Source: Thinopyrum elongatum (Eukaryota; Streptophyta; Magnoliopsida; Poales; Poaceae). From it: a stretch of DNA of 64,000 nt. Below the pieces are notes generated by a model. The model did not search any database, was not told where the DNA came from, and saw only the letters and a program-made list of their open reading frames with translations. The stretch lies in NCBI GenBank assembly GCA_011799875.1, contig CM022300.1, positions 230,402,903-230,466,902 of the forward strand. Direction: 5' to 3'. Below are positions 54,451 through 64,000 of the stretch, in pieces (position 1 is the first letter of the stretch; each line of letters starts with the position of its first letter). Made by a program: the position numbers and the translations under genes.

Positions 54451-56948
54451 CCGACTGCCTGTAGGAACCCCCTTTCCAACTCCTTGGCCGAAGTTGAGTC
54501 TAGTCTCTGGAAAACTTTTACTAACATGATTGTGAGGCTTACGGGCCCACATCACAATGGGTGGTATTAGGATCTTTTATTCCTCGTCTTTACTTTGAGA
54601 CTATGATCTCTCTTCTAATTGGGTTAAATGATTTTACTAACTCTAACTCTAGGTTCTCGTAACTACTTCCTTCCAGAGAGCCCCTCATTCCAGATGATCG
54701 CTTGGTGCACCAGAAAATTCCGATACTCTCCGATGTTCTCTCGAGACTTTGTGACCATCACTTTTGCAATTCCCTTCCATCAATAAACCCCTATGAATAA
54801 CTACATACACTTGCCACTCAAACAGCCATTCCCCGTTGCTCTTGTTATCACAAGATGCCTCGAAATACTCTCCAAGTTCCAAGGATCCTTTGAGTTAATG
54901 CCTTGCAGCTCTTTTCCGCATGAATACACCTACGAATAATTCCTCACACTTATCGAGGATTCGTTCAGCCCCAGTTGTTCATGTGTTTCACAAAATTCTT
55001 CGAAATACTATTCGATCTTTCGAAATCCTCAGTAGCCTTTTGCTCTTGATCTTACTTACCTGCTTGCATTATGGTTAATTCCATATCTCTAGCAATATTC
55101 ATTAAAATCCTTTGCGATTGACGTCCTTAACCTATTGATTCAACATGTGTGTGAATGCACGCAATGATCAGTTGTTCCCTGGAAATTGTCCTTCCGGCTC
55201 AGACGTCATTTCGGACATGAGCTGGTTCTCGGCAAATCAAACCTTGATTGATTGCCCATCTAATTCTATTCAACTTCTCATACTTATTCAGAGCATCTGA
55301 TTCTGATACATCGATCTAGATATCACAATTTCTTCGCATTTAAGCTTTGGCTTATTCAGATGTTTCGATGATCCGATGCCTTTGCATTCTGTCTTCTTCT
55401 GGTTGAACATCGATACTCACATCACACTCTTTGCAGTCCGCAAGACTCACTGATGGATTATTATCCGACAGTGCCCTTCTTATTCAATAACTTTGTGAGT
55501 CTTTCTTCGGATACATAATGCCTTATCCTCTGCTTTGTCAACCATGCTCTACTTTCGAGCTTGTGTTATTTACTCCTGAAGTTGGTGGTATATGTTCCTA
55601 AGATGCCCCGATGGGTAGAACCAATGCCTTCACTATCTGTGTGAACCCAAAAGTCTTCTTAGGTCATACCCTTCTGGTATTCCAACAGTTAAACTTTTAA
55701 ACTTTAAACATTTTAACAGAGAGTAGTGAATGAGGAGTTGTGTATTGGAGAAGTGGGAGTTGACATTGAACTTTCTGTTCATGCCCATGGACACGATGCA
55801 AATCTTATCATGGAAGCTTCTCGTAAAAATAATTACCACTTGTTATAAGTTCATCTTGTATCTATGGTTTGATCATTTACAAATGTGGTTCCGAGCATAT
55901 TGTTCTCCTTCGATTCCATTTCTCAAACAAGTTAAAGCACTCGTCTTCTGCAGATAAATACGCCACTTCAACCTCTATTCTGATCTGCCTTCGAGTATTA
56001 CCCTCTGGTATCTCCATAACATCACAGAATCATGTTGCTTAATTATGAGTCTTCGTCAAGTATTAAATCTCACCGATTCCAATTTTTCCTGGGTTCTGAG
56101 TGGTTAGTCACTCGAGAACATCGATAACTAAATCAAGTCTGCACCGCGATTAAACAACTCTTAGCAATCTTCATTACTTACAAGTTTGTACATGATCATG
56201 TCATTCCCAGTCGATTGGCTACATCATCATCATCATGCTAAAGCTTGACCGTGCTACCTATGTCTTTCATCCCCGGAACACAATCCCGACAGTGCGCTAA
56301 GCTACATCGAGCCTTCAACATCCTATTGTGTGTCTTGAAAGGCAACTTTGATTCTGAGCTTGCATTCCTATCTGTGGTTCCGATAACCTTAGCTTCAACA
56401 TTCCTTTTGCTTGATGTAGTCGCCGATCGATTACATCTTCAAGAAACCACTTGGCAAATGTGTCATGATCATCATCAACATTCTGAACTCTTCGAAGATA
56501 TCAATCGAATTCATGATGAGAAATACCATCCTTGCCCCTCGATGATTGGTGTTATCATCGACAACATTATTGCCTTTGCTCCAACACAAACTTGTTCATG
56601 TTATGGAGCTCCTTGTTATCCATCTTATGTTATGTTCTACCATGGAGTATTACCATCTTTTATGTCAAGGATGTTATGAGAATTGCTCCACCTCTTAAGA
56701 ATTCTCGATACAAGTGGTACTTCTCGCCATCTCCATTCATTCCTTGTTCCCCGTGTTGTTTCTAACCGGAATACCAACAAGTGAACGGTGATGCCTGGAT
56801 TCAGTACTCATAGCAACCCTGTTGCTTTGAAGTTAATGGGCGATAATTTCATTCTTAGTCTATTGGTTATTGAATCACCATTCTAACATTGATCGTGCAA
56901 CTTAGTCCATATTTCGGGTGCACCTTGTTTAATTGGGGATGATTTCCT
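54451..56948 (+). other. Non-coding internal region of element 5
   Basis: 2.5 kb without a supported frame; the 144-codon frame at 56245-56679 shows no recognised motif. T- and C-rich on +, similar in style to the minus strand of the element 4 core. Confidence 0.6.
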
Positions 56949-56995
56949 CAGGCATACATCGTTATATCATTTGGTCTGACCAATGCTATCACCTT
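56949..56995 (+). pseudogene. RT relic of element 5, split by element 6
   Basis: The sequence reads ISFGLTNAITF, a decayed form of the gypsy RT box. The + sequence after element 6 (from 63558) includes TTTATGGAATTCTCGATGA, compatible with the following F-M-E-Y-L-D block. So the internal region derives from a pol-containing ancestor. Confidence 0.6.
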
Positions 56996-59343
56996 TGTGA
57001 CGACCCCGGCTTAATCGTGCACTAATCATACACGCAAATGCGCACGATCAAGCCTAAGGACTCACTTGAAGATATCACAACACAACTCTAAAACATAAAA
57101 TAAAGTCATACAAGCTTAATATTACAAGCCAGGGCCTCGAGGGCTCGAATACAAGCTCGATGGCATACAAGCGTCAGCGGAAGCATTAGATATCTGAGTA
57201 CAGATATATTACAGAGAGAGAGATAAGCCTTCACAGAGGTGGGGTAAAAATAAGAACTACGATCGAAAGGCGTAGGCCTCCTGCCCTGGACCCTCCGATC
57301 CTACTCCTGGTCGTCGAACGGCTCCTCGTAGTAGTAGTACTCGCCAGGCGGATAGTAGTACTGGTCGTCGGCTGGGGCTTCTGGCTCAGGGGCTCCGTCG
57401 TCTGGTGGCATCAAATGGAAAATGGGGGAAAAAGAAAATAAAGCAAACGTGAGTACTCATCCGAAGTACTCAGCAAGCAAGGATCTACACTACATATGCA
57501 TCATTGTCAAAGGAATGGCTGTATATGTGGACTGGGCTGCAGAAATGCCAGAGTAGAGGGGGAAAGCCTAGTCCTATCGAAGACTAGCATCTTCAACAAT
57601 CTTCGACAGTCTTGCAGCATCAGGAGAGAGCAGATGAACATAATGTAAAGTAGTAGTAGTAATATCATCAACCTCGACCTGAGATCCTTTCTCGACTCCC
57701 TACGAGAAAGCAATCCCAGAGCCGTACTATCCAATTCTCACCACATGTTCTAGTTGTACCGATCGGGATACAACTCCGAGTGTCCGTTACCGTAGGACAG
57801 GCTATCGATAGAAGTTTCTTCCCTGCAGGGGTGCACCAACTTACCCACCACGCTCACTTAACTCTGGCCGGACACACTTTTCTGGGTCATGCCCGGCCTC
57901 GGCTAAGCAACACGCCGCAACCCGACCTAGGCTTATAAGAGAGGTCAGCACGCCGGACTAAACCTATGCCCCCAGGGGTCTTGGGCCATCGCCCCGGGAA
58001 CTCCTGCACGTTACGGGGCCACCGAGAGCAGACCTAGCAACCCCTTATACAAGCGCGGTTGCATTACCAGTCCAACTCGGCGTGCGCCGCTCCTTACTGA
58101 CGTCAAACAAGCTTCGGCTGATGTGTACGACGCAGAACGCCCATACTATGCCCACGTGATGGTTAGTGCTATCGGGCCAGAGGCCCCTCGGATCAAATAT
58201 CCAAACCGTAGTGGATTAGGAGCGCGCGGAAACAAGCAGAGACTCACGATCGATGTGACCCCGTCGCCCCGTCTCGAGGACTTGTGGCAAGGGCTAAGAA
58301 TGCCCGGCCACGCCTCGTAGTTATCTCGCGGGCACCATCCAGGTCAACCCGACTCCACATCACTTCGCGTTAAGCTCGCGCGGGTACCCCTCAGGGCCGA
58401 CCCGTCTTTAGTATCATAGTTTAGTGCAAGTCATAATATCCAAGGTAACTGTGTGTCTGACACCGAAGGGAACCCTGAGGAATCACCCTTGATGGAATTC
58501 CCGCTCGATGTTATCATCAAGGTGAACGAAGGAGGAATCACCCTCGAGGTCCACCTTGAGGAGTTGCGCGACGACGTCGTTATCGGGGGTGGTGTAGAAG
58601 GAATCACCCTCGCTTACCACGACCGAGTAACTAACCTACAAGGTTAACATCAGAAGTGCTGACGAGGTATCACCCTCGGCACTCGATGGTAACCCAGCAG
58701 TGTCGGCAACTAAGGGGAAGTGATGTGCGGTGCCATGGTCTAGTCTTCAATCCCGATGATCAGGTCTTCTGATGTCCAGCAGGGCAGTCGGGATCAAGTG
58801 GGGGTCTCGGTCGTGTCTCTACCCACCTTATACTAAGCAGTCTAGGATAACCGGTAAGGTAACAAAGCAGGGTACAATAATTAGGCTATGCAGCAGATAT
58901 AGGAAAACAGTAGCAGTAGCAGTTCTAATGCAAGCATAAGAGAGAAGAGAATAGGCGATATAGGCATGCTCAAAATGGGGGTGCTTGCCTGTTTGCTCGG
59001 GGGCAAGGGCAAGGTCTTCAGTAGTATCGTCGGGGACGTAGTCGTACTCCTGTGCGGCGTCTGCCTCGGGAGCTACGTCAACGTCGGGGTCTACCGAGAG
59101 AGAAGAGGGGGAAGAAATAGGTAAACATAATGCAAACAAATGCAATACGGTGCATGTGATGCTATGATGCAGTGCAGGGTTGCCTAAATATGCATCTAAG
59201 TCATTTTAGTTATTTTTAGAATTAATCTGGGATTTAATATCCGACATGTGTGCACTATTCATCTGCCGGATTCGGGTCCGAAGTTACGAGTTCTTCTATG
59301 TAGGGGGTTCCGAAGGAGAAACAGACGGCACGATCAGACTCGT
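56996..59343 (-). repeat. 5'-truncated LTR copy of element 6
   Basis: 2348 bases matching 59344-61695 closely. On + it starts TGTGACGACCCCGG and ends CAGACTCGT. It carries palindromes at 57802-57811 and 57821-57830. Confidence 0.88.
57301..59090 (-). other. Split acidic micro-ORF, truncated LTR of element 6
   Basis: On minus, segment A spans 59090-58989 (102 nt) after CTCTCTCGGTAG. It contains EYDYVPDDTTEDLA and ends ACAG followed by GCAAGC. Segment B spans 57401-57301 after ATGCCACCAG. It contains QYYYPPGEYYYYEE and ends FDDQE then TAG. Both boundaries are phase 1, so the frame stays open across the inferred intron (about 1.59 kb). Confidence 0.55.
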
Positions 59344-62300
59344 TGTGACGACCCCGGCTTAATCGTGCACTAATCATACACGCAAATGCGCACGATCAAG
59401 CCTAAGGACTCACTTGAAGATATCACAACACAACTCTAAAACATAAAATAAAGTCATACAAGCTTAATATTACAAGCCAGGGCCTCGAGGGCTCGAATAC
59501 ATAGCTCGATGGCATACAAGCGTCAGTGGAAGCATTAGATATCTGGGTACAGATATATTACATAGAGAGAATTAGGCCTTCACAGAGGCGGGGTAAAATA
59601 AAATACTACGATCGAAAGGCGTAGGCCTCCTGCCCTGGACCCTCCGATCCTACTCCTGGTCGTCGAACGGCTCCTCGTAGTAGTAGTACTCGCCAGGCGG
59701 GTAGTAGTACTGGTCGTCGGCTGGGGCTTCTGGCTCAGGGGCTCCGTCGTCTGGTGGCATCAAATGGAAAATGGGGAAAAAGAAAATAAAGCAAACGTGA
59801 GTACTCATCCGAAGTACTCAGCAAGCAAGGATCTACACTACATATGCATCATTGTCAAAGGAATGGCTGTATATGTGGACTGGGCTGCAGAAATGCCAGA
59901 GTAGAGGGGGAAAGCCTAGTCCTATCGAAGACTAGCATCTTCAACAATCTTCGACAGTCTTGCAGCATCAGGAGAGAGCAGATGAACATAAAGTAAAGTA
60001 GTAGTAGTAATATCATCAACCTCGACCTGAGATCCTTTCTCGACTCCCTGCGAGAAAGCAATCCCAGAGCCGTACTATCCAATTCTCATCACATGTTCTA
60101 GTTGTACCGATCGGGATACAACTCCGAGTGTCCGTTACCGTAGGACAGGCTATCGATAGAAGTTTCTTCCCTGCAGGGGTGCACCAACTTACCCACCACG
60201 CTCGCTTAACTCCGGCCGGACACACTTTTCTGGGTCATGCCCGGCCTCGGCTAAGCAACACGCCGCAACCCGACCAAATACTTAACAGAGAGGTCAGCAC
60301 GCCGGACTAACCTATGCCCCCAGGGGTCTTGGGCCATCGCCCCGGGAACTCCTGCGCGTTGCGTGGGCGGCCGGAAGCAGACCTAGCAACCCCTTAATAC
60401 AAGCGCGGTTGCGTAACCAGTCCAATCCAGCGCGCGTCGCTCAGTCGCTGACGTCCATTAAGCTTCGGCTGAAGTATACGACGCAGAACGCCCATACTAT
60501 GCCCACGTGATGGTTAGTGCTATCGGGCCAGAGGCCCCTCGGATCAAATATCCAAACCGTAGTGGATTAGGAGCGCGCGGAAACGAGCAGAGACTCACGA
60601 TCGATGTGACCCCGTCGCCCCGTCTCGAGGACTTGCGGCAAGGGCTAAGAATGCCCGGCCACGCCTCGTAGTTATCTCGCGGGCACCATCCAGGTCAACC
60701 CGACTCCACATCACTTCGCGTTAAGCTCGCGCGGGTACCCCTCAGGGCCGACCCGTCTTTAGTATCGTGGTTCATAGTCAAGTCATAATATCCAAGGTAA
60801 CTGTGTGTCGGACACCGAAGGGAACCATGAGGAATCACCCTCGATGGAATTCCCGCTCGATGTTATCATCAAGGTGAACGAAGGAGGAATCACCCTCGAG
60901 GTCCACACTTGAGAGGTTGCGCGACGATGTCGTTATCGGGGGTGGTGTAGGAGGAATCACCCTTGCTTACCACGACCGAGTAACTAACCTACAAGGTTAA
61001 CATCAGAAGTGCTAACGAGGTATCACCCTCGGCACTCGACGGTAACCCAGCAGTGTCGGCAACTAAGGGGTAGTGATGTGCGGTGCCAGGGTCTGGTCCT
61101 CAATCCCGATGATCGGGTCTTATGATATCCAGCAGGGCAGTCGGGATCAAGTGGAGGTCTCTGTCGTGTCTCTACCCAGCCTATAATAATCAGTCTAGGA
61201 TAACCAGTAAGGTAACAAAGCAGGGTACAATAATCAGGCTATGCAGCAGATATAGGAAAACAGTAGCAGTAGCAGTTCTAATGCAAGCATAAGAGAGAAA
61301 AGAGTAGGCGATATAGGCATGCTCAAAATGGGGGTGCTTGCCTGTTTGCTCGGGGGCAAGGGCAAGGTCTTCAGTAGTATCGTCGGGGACGTAGTCGTAC
61401 TCCTGTGCGGCGTCTGTCTCGGGAGCTACGTCAACGTCGGGGGCTACCGAGAGAGAAGAGGGGGAAGAAACAGGTAAACATAATGCAAACAAATGCAACA
61501 CGGTGCGTGTGATGCTATGATGCAGTGTAGGGTTGCCTAAATATGCATCTAAGTCATTTTAGTTATTTTTAGAATTATTCTGGGATTTAATATCCGACGT
61601 GTGTGCACTATTCATCTATCGGATTCGGGTCCGGAGTTACGAGTTCTTCTACGTAGGAGGTTCCGATGGAGAAACAGACGGCACGATCAGACTCGTCTCG
61701 TCGTTCTGAGCAACTTTCATGTTTTAACTTTTTCGATCCGAGCTACGGTTTAAAAGTTATTAATTTTTAAAGATTATTTGAATTTTTGGAATTAATTTTT
61801 ATTTACAGAAAATGAATTATGACGTCAGCATTGCATAACTGTGACGTCAGCACGGCTAACCCGCTGACTGGGTCAAACTGACAGGTGGGGCCCACCTGTC
61901 AGCCTCTCTGGATTAACAGAGGTTTAAACTAAACTAACAGAACTAGTTAGTGGGGTGGGCCCCAGGTGTCATTGAGTAATAGGGTTAATTAATCAGGTTT
62001 TAAATTAAAAGTGTTTAACTATATTAACTAAATGAAGAGGGCCCACTGTCAGCGGCTGTTAGTGAACAGTAAACAGGGTTGACCCTGGTCAACGAAGTCA
62101 AAATGGTCAGGGGCCCACTCGTCAGCGACCTGGGATGGACCCCACGCGGTGCCACGCTGGCGACGACGCCGGAAACGGCTCCGGCGAGCTCCCGCGGCGG
62201 CGCTCTCGCCGGAAGTGCTCGGGAATCACCTGCGGGGCACCAATTCGAGCGCCGTTTCTTGCTCTCGAACGTGCGCATCAAGCCGCGTCGATCTACGCAA

Positions 62301-63552
62301 ACGGGAAGAGCTCAGGTGGTCGGAACCGACGGCTACAGCGAGCGCGGCGGCGGCCGGAATCGGTCCAACGCGGGCGTGCGGCTACGGCTCGCTTTCGAGC
62401 GGGCCAAGCGGCTAAGCAGCAGTAGCAGATCTCCAGGAACGCGCTACGGTGACTAGACAGAGCGGGGAAGACTAGAGAGCTCGCGCGCGGCAGCAATGGC
62501 GGACGGCGGCGCGTGGCTTCGTTGACGGCTAGCTATGGGGCAGCAGCGCGCTAGCGGAGGGGAAGAAGAGGGAGAGTAGCTCACGTAGCGGCTCACGGAG
62601 GCCGGCGCAAAGTTTAGTAGCTGCCGACGGGCTCGGGGTCGACGGGGATCGCCGGCGCCCGAGAAGACGAAGTCGAGGTCGATCTTGTCCGCGCGGGCCT
62701 CCTCGAGCTCAACGGCGAGGTGCAGACGAAGGAGTTGAACGAGTCGGAGTAGATGGGCACGGCGGCGAGGCAACACGATGGCGATGGCCGCGGAATCGAG
62801 CAGCGGTCGGCAACGGCGTCTCGGGTGGAATGGGGATCGAGAGAGGGGAAGCGAATGGGGGCGAGTGGAGGCGGCTAGGGTTCAGGAGGGAGGACGAGGG
62901 GGCTCGGGGCGACCTTAAAGACGCCGGGGAAGGCACGGATGACCGGCGCGTGGTGGATCGCCGGCTCGGGCGCGCGCGGTGGCGACACAGCGACGGAGGG
63001 GGGGAGATGGTGAGTTGGGCTGGGCCACAGTGGCTAGCTGGGCCAGTGCACAGGTAAGTGCACAGTGTTCCCTTTTTAGGCCTCTTTCATTTTATATTTT
63101 CTGTTTCATATTTTCTTTTATTCCATTTCTGTTTTGTAATTGTTAGAGCACTTTTGCATTTTTGCAAAATGTGAGAGTTGTCCCAAATATTGCAATGCAA
63201 TATTATCTCTCACCAAAAAGTGGTTTGGACTGATTTGAAGTTTGTTTGAATTTAATATGATTTTAAATATATCAAATATCCTGTTTTTGGGTCTGTTCCA
63301 ACTTGTTTGAGTCATTTATCCAACTCCAAACATTTTGATGTTGATTTTAGAAAGGTTTCTGGATTATTTACCATTAAATGAACATTTTTCCAGCAGTGTT
63401 TGATCAACCTTATATTTCACTTATGAATTTAAGTTGATTTTTAAAAATGGAGTTGATTTACTTTGGTTAACCACTATGTTTAATCACTGCATATGATATG
63501 ACTTGGCATTATTAACAGCTGATCATGGTGGCTATTACATAGGGGTGTTACA
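59344..63552 (-). repeat. Complete LTR of element 6 (4209 bp)
   Basis: On minus it starts TGTAACACCCC and ends GGGGTCGTCACA. GC-rich part at 62080-63000, AT-rich block at 61700-61752, palindromes at 60150-60159 and 60169-60178, GTCC/GGAC at 60130-60133 and 60143-60146. The GC-rich frames (62079-62456 and others) are on both strands and unsupported. Confidence 0.88.
59650..61443 (-). other. Split acidic micro-ORF, complete LTR of element 6
   Basis: Segment A 61443-61342 and segment B 59750-59650 on minus have the same lengths (102 and 101 nt), phases and GCAAGC donor as the truncated copy. Differences are substitutions only. Confidence 0.55.
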
Positions 63553-63557
63553 ACCTT

Positions 63558-64000
63558 GCTCACTTAATTGTGGGAACCCATGTTTATGGAATTCTCGATG
63601 AATAGTTGATGAGCCTTACGACCACATCCTCATCTTTTCCTTGCGGAAATTGTACGACTTGTTTTTATAAGTTGTTTTCGATGGATCCTTTGTGTATCCA
63701 AAGTCTAACCTTTACCTGACAACCATGTCAATGCTATACCGAATCATGACTGCGGTACTCAAACCTCAACAAGAACATTGGAAGCACAATGCAAAAAAAT
63801 TCTTGATCAATTATCCAAACACCGTTGTATCAGTTAACCTCATTAAATCCTTGCCCCTTTGTCTAAGTGGTTACATACTTGGAGCCTTCTCAGGTATATC
63901 TTACTCTTCCTTTCCTTGGGAAAGAGATACTCTTGATACTTGGGTATAAACGCATTTTCCTTCCCATTGGTCTGATTAATATACTAATCATATTTTATTT
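63558..64000 (+). other. Element 5 internal region after element 6
   Basis: Continuation of the degenerate gypsy core up to the window end; no supported frame. It begins just past the duplicated ACCTT. Confidence 0.6.

Larger units (their letters stand above)
56996..63552 (-). mobile_element. Element 6: collapsed LTR element (LTR plus truncated LTR)
   Basis: Target duplication ACCTT at 56991-56995 and 63553-63557. Between them are only LTR sequences: on minus, a complete LTR (63552-59344) followed at once by a second LTR lacking its first ~1.86 kb (59343-56996). No internal sequence remains apart from at most one base. LTR blocks are related to elements 0, 4 and 5. Confidence 0.88.
50878..64000 (+). 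mobile_element. Element 5: long-LTR, coding-deficient gypsy, runs off window
   Basis: 5' LTR 50878-54436, primer site at 54440, then an internal region interrupted by element 6 (56996-63552) and continuing at 63558 to the window end. The 5' flank is element 3 gag. The internal region has no long frame but keeps one RT relic around the element 6 insertion, so it looks like a degenerated gypsy (LARD-like). The 3' LTR and target duplication lie outside. Confidence 0.8.

Noticed and set aside
56245..56679. 144-codon frame in element 5
   Set aside because: No recognisable motif; it lies in degenerate internal sequence.
59091..59145. ATG-started leader in front of segment A in element 6 as a true start
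   Set aside because: The corresponding leader in element 5 is in a different frame relative to segment A, so splicing fits better than translation from this ATG.
62079..62990. GC-rich frames in the element 6 LTR
   Set aside because: Same compositional effect; no matching frame conserved in elements 0 or 5.
1..64000. tRNA, rRNA, CRISPR or organelle insertions
   Set aside because: Nothing resembling them was seen; short tRNA-like matches are primer binding sites of LTR elements.

Overview
This window looks like intergenic DNA from a large grass genome of the wheat tribe (Triticeae: wheat, Aegilops or barley type). It consists almost entirely of nested transposable elements: Athila-type LTRs with the TGATACGTC start, very long-LTR Ty3/gypsy elements, a CACTA DNA transposon, a LINE and a PIF/Harbinger transposon. 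Family names are recognised by eye; no database search was run. I see no rRNA, tRNA or CRISPR array. The only candidate host genes are two decayed B3-like gene remnants at 6.8-10.9 kb.

Layout. 1-6729: 3' part of a Tekay-like chromovirus (element 0) ending in a 4.08-kb LTR. 6770-10873: two adjacent B3-domain-like gene remnants on +. About 11090-15357: right part of a CACTA transposon with tandem and subterminal repeats. 15358-18653: 3' part of an Athila/Sabrina-like element (element 1). 18656-36699: a second Athila-type element (element 2, +). Its 5' LTR is truncated and carries a Harbinger transposon (18989-21217, target duplication TAA). Its protease region is split by a 7-kb LINE in reverse orientation (23180-about 30335). 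36700-38711 and 50000-50877: pieces of a minus-strand gag-only gypsy element (element 3). 38712-49999: a complete minus-strand LARD-like non-autonomous element (element 4, target duplication CATAT). 50878-64000: a plus-strand long-LTR element (element 5). 56996-63552: element 6, reduced to one complete and one 5'-truncated LTR joined directly, flanked by ACCTT.

Nesting gives a relative order. Element 3 is older than elements 4 and 5, element 5 is older than element 6, and element 2 is older than its LINE and Harbinger insertions. All element coding regions carry stops or frameshifts; nothing here looks autonomous today.

The most interesting signals lie inside and next to LTRs. (1) Elements 0, 5 and 6 carry, at equivalent LTR positions, two short acidic, tyrosine-containing exon-like segments. 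Both have phase-1 boundaries, separated by 1.2-1.7 kb with a conserved GC-type donor (AG|GCAAGC) and an AG acceptor. (2) The same LTRs, plus element 4, share a block of consecutive palindromes whose arms change while pairing is kept. (3) Athila-type promoters share a long hairpin just upstream of the TATA region, again with compensatory changes. (4) Element 3 has four hairpins with a constant 15-nt loop and varying stems. These could be uncharacterised RNA or DNA structural modules of plant retrotransposons. The pairings are read directly from the sequence; functions are inference.
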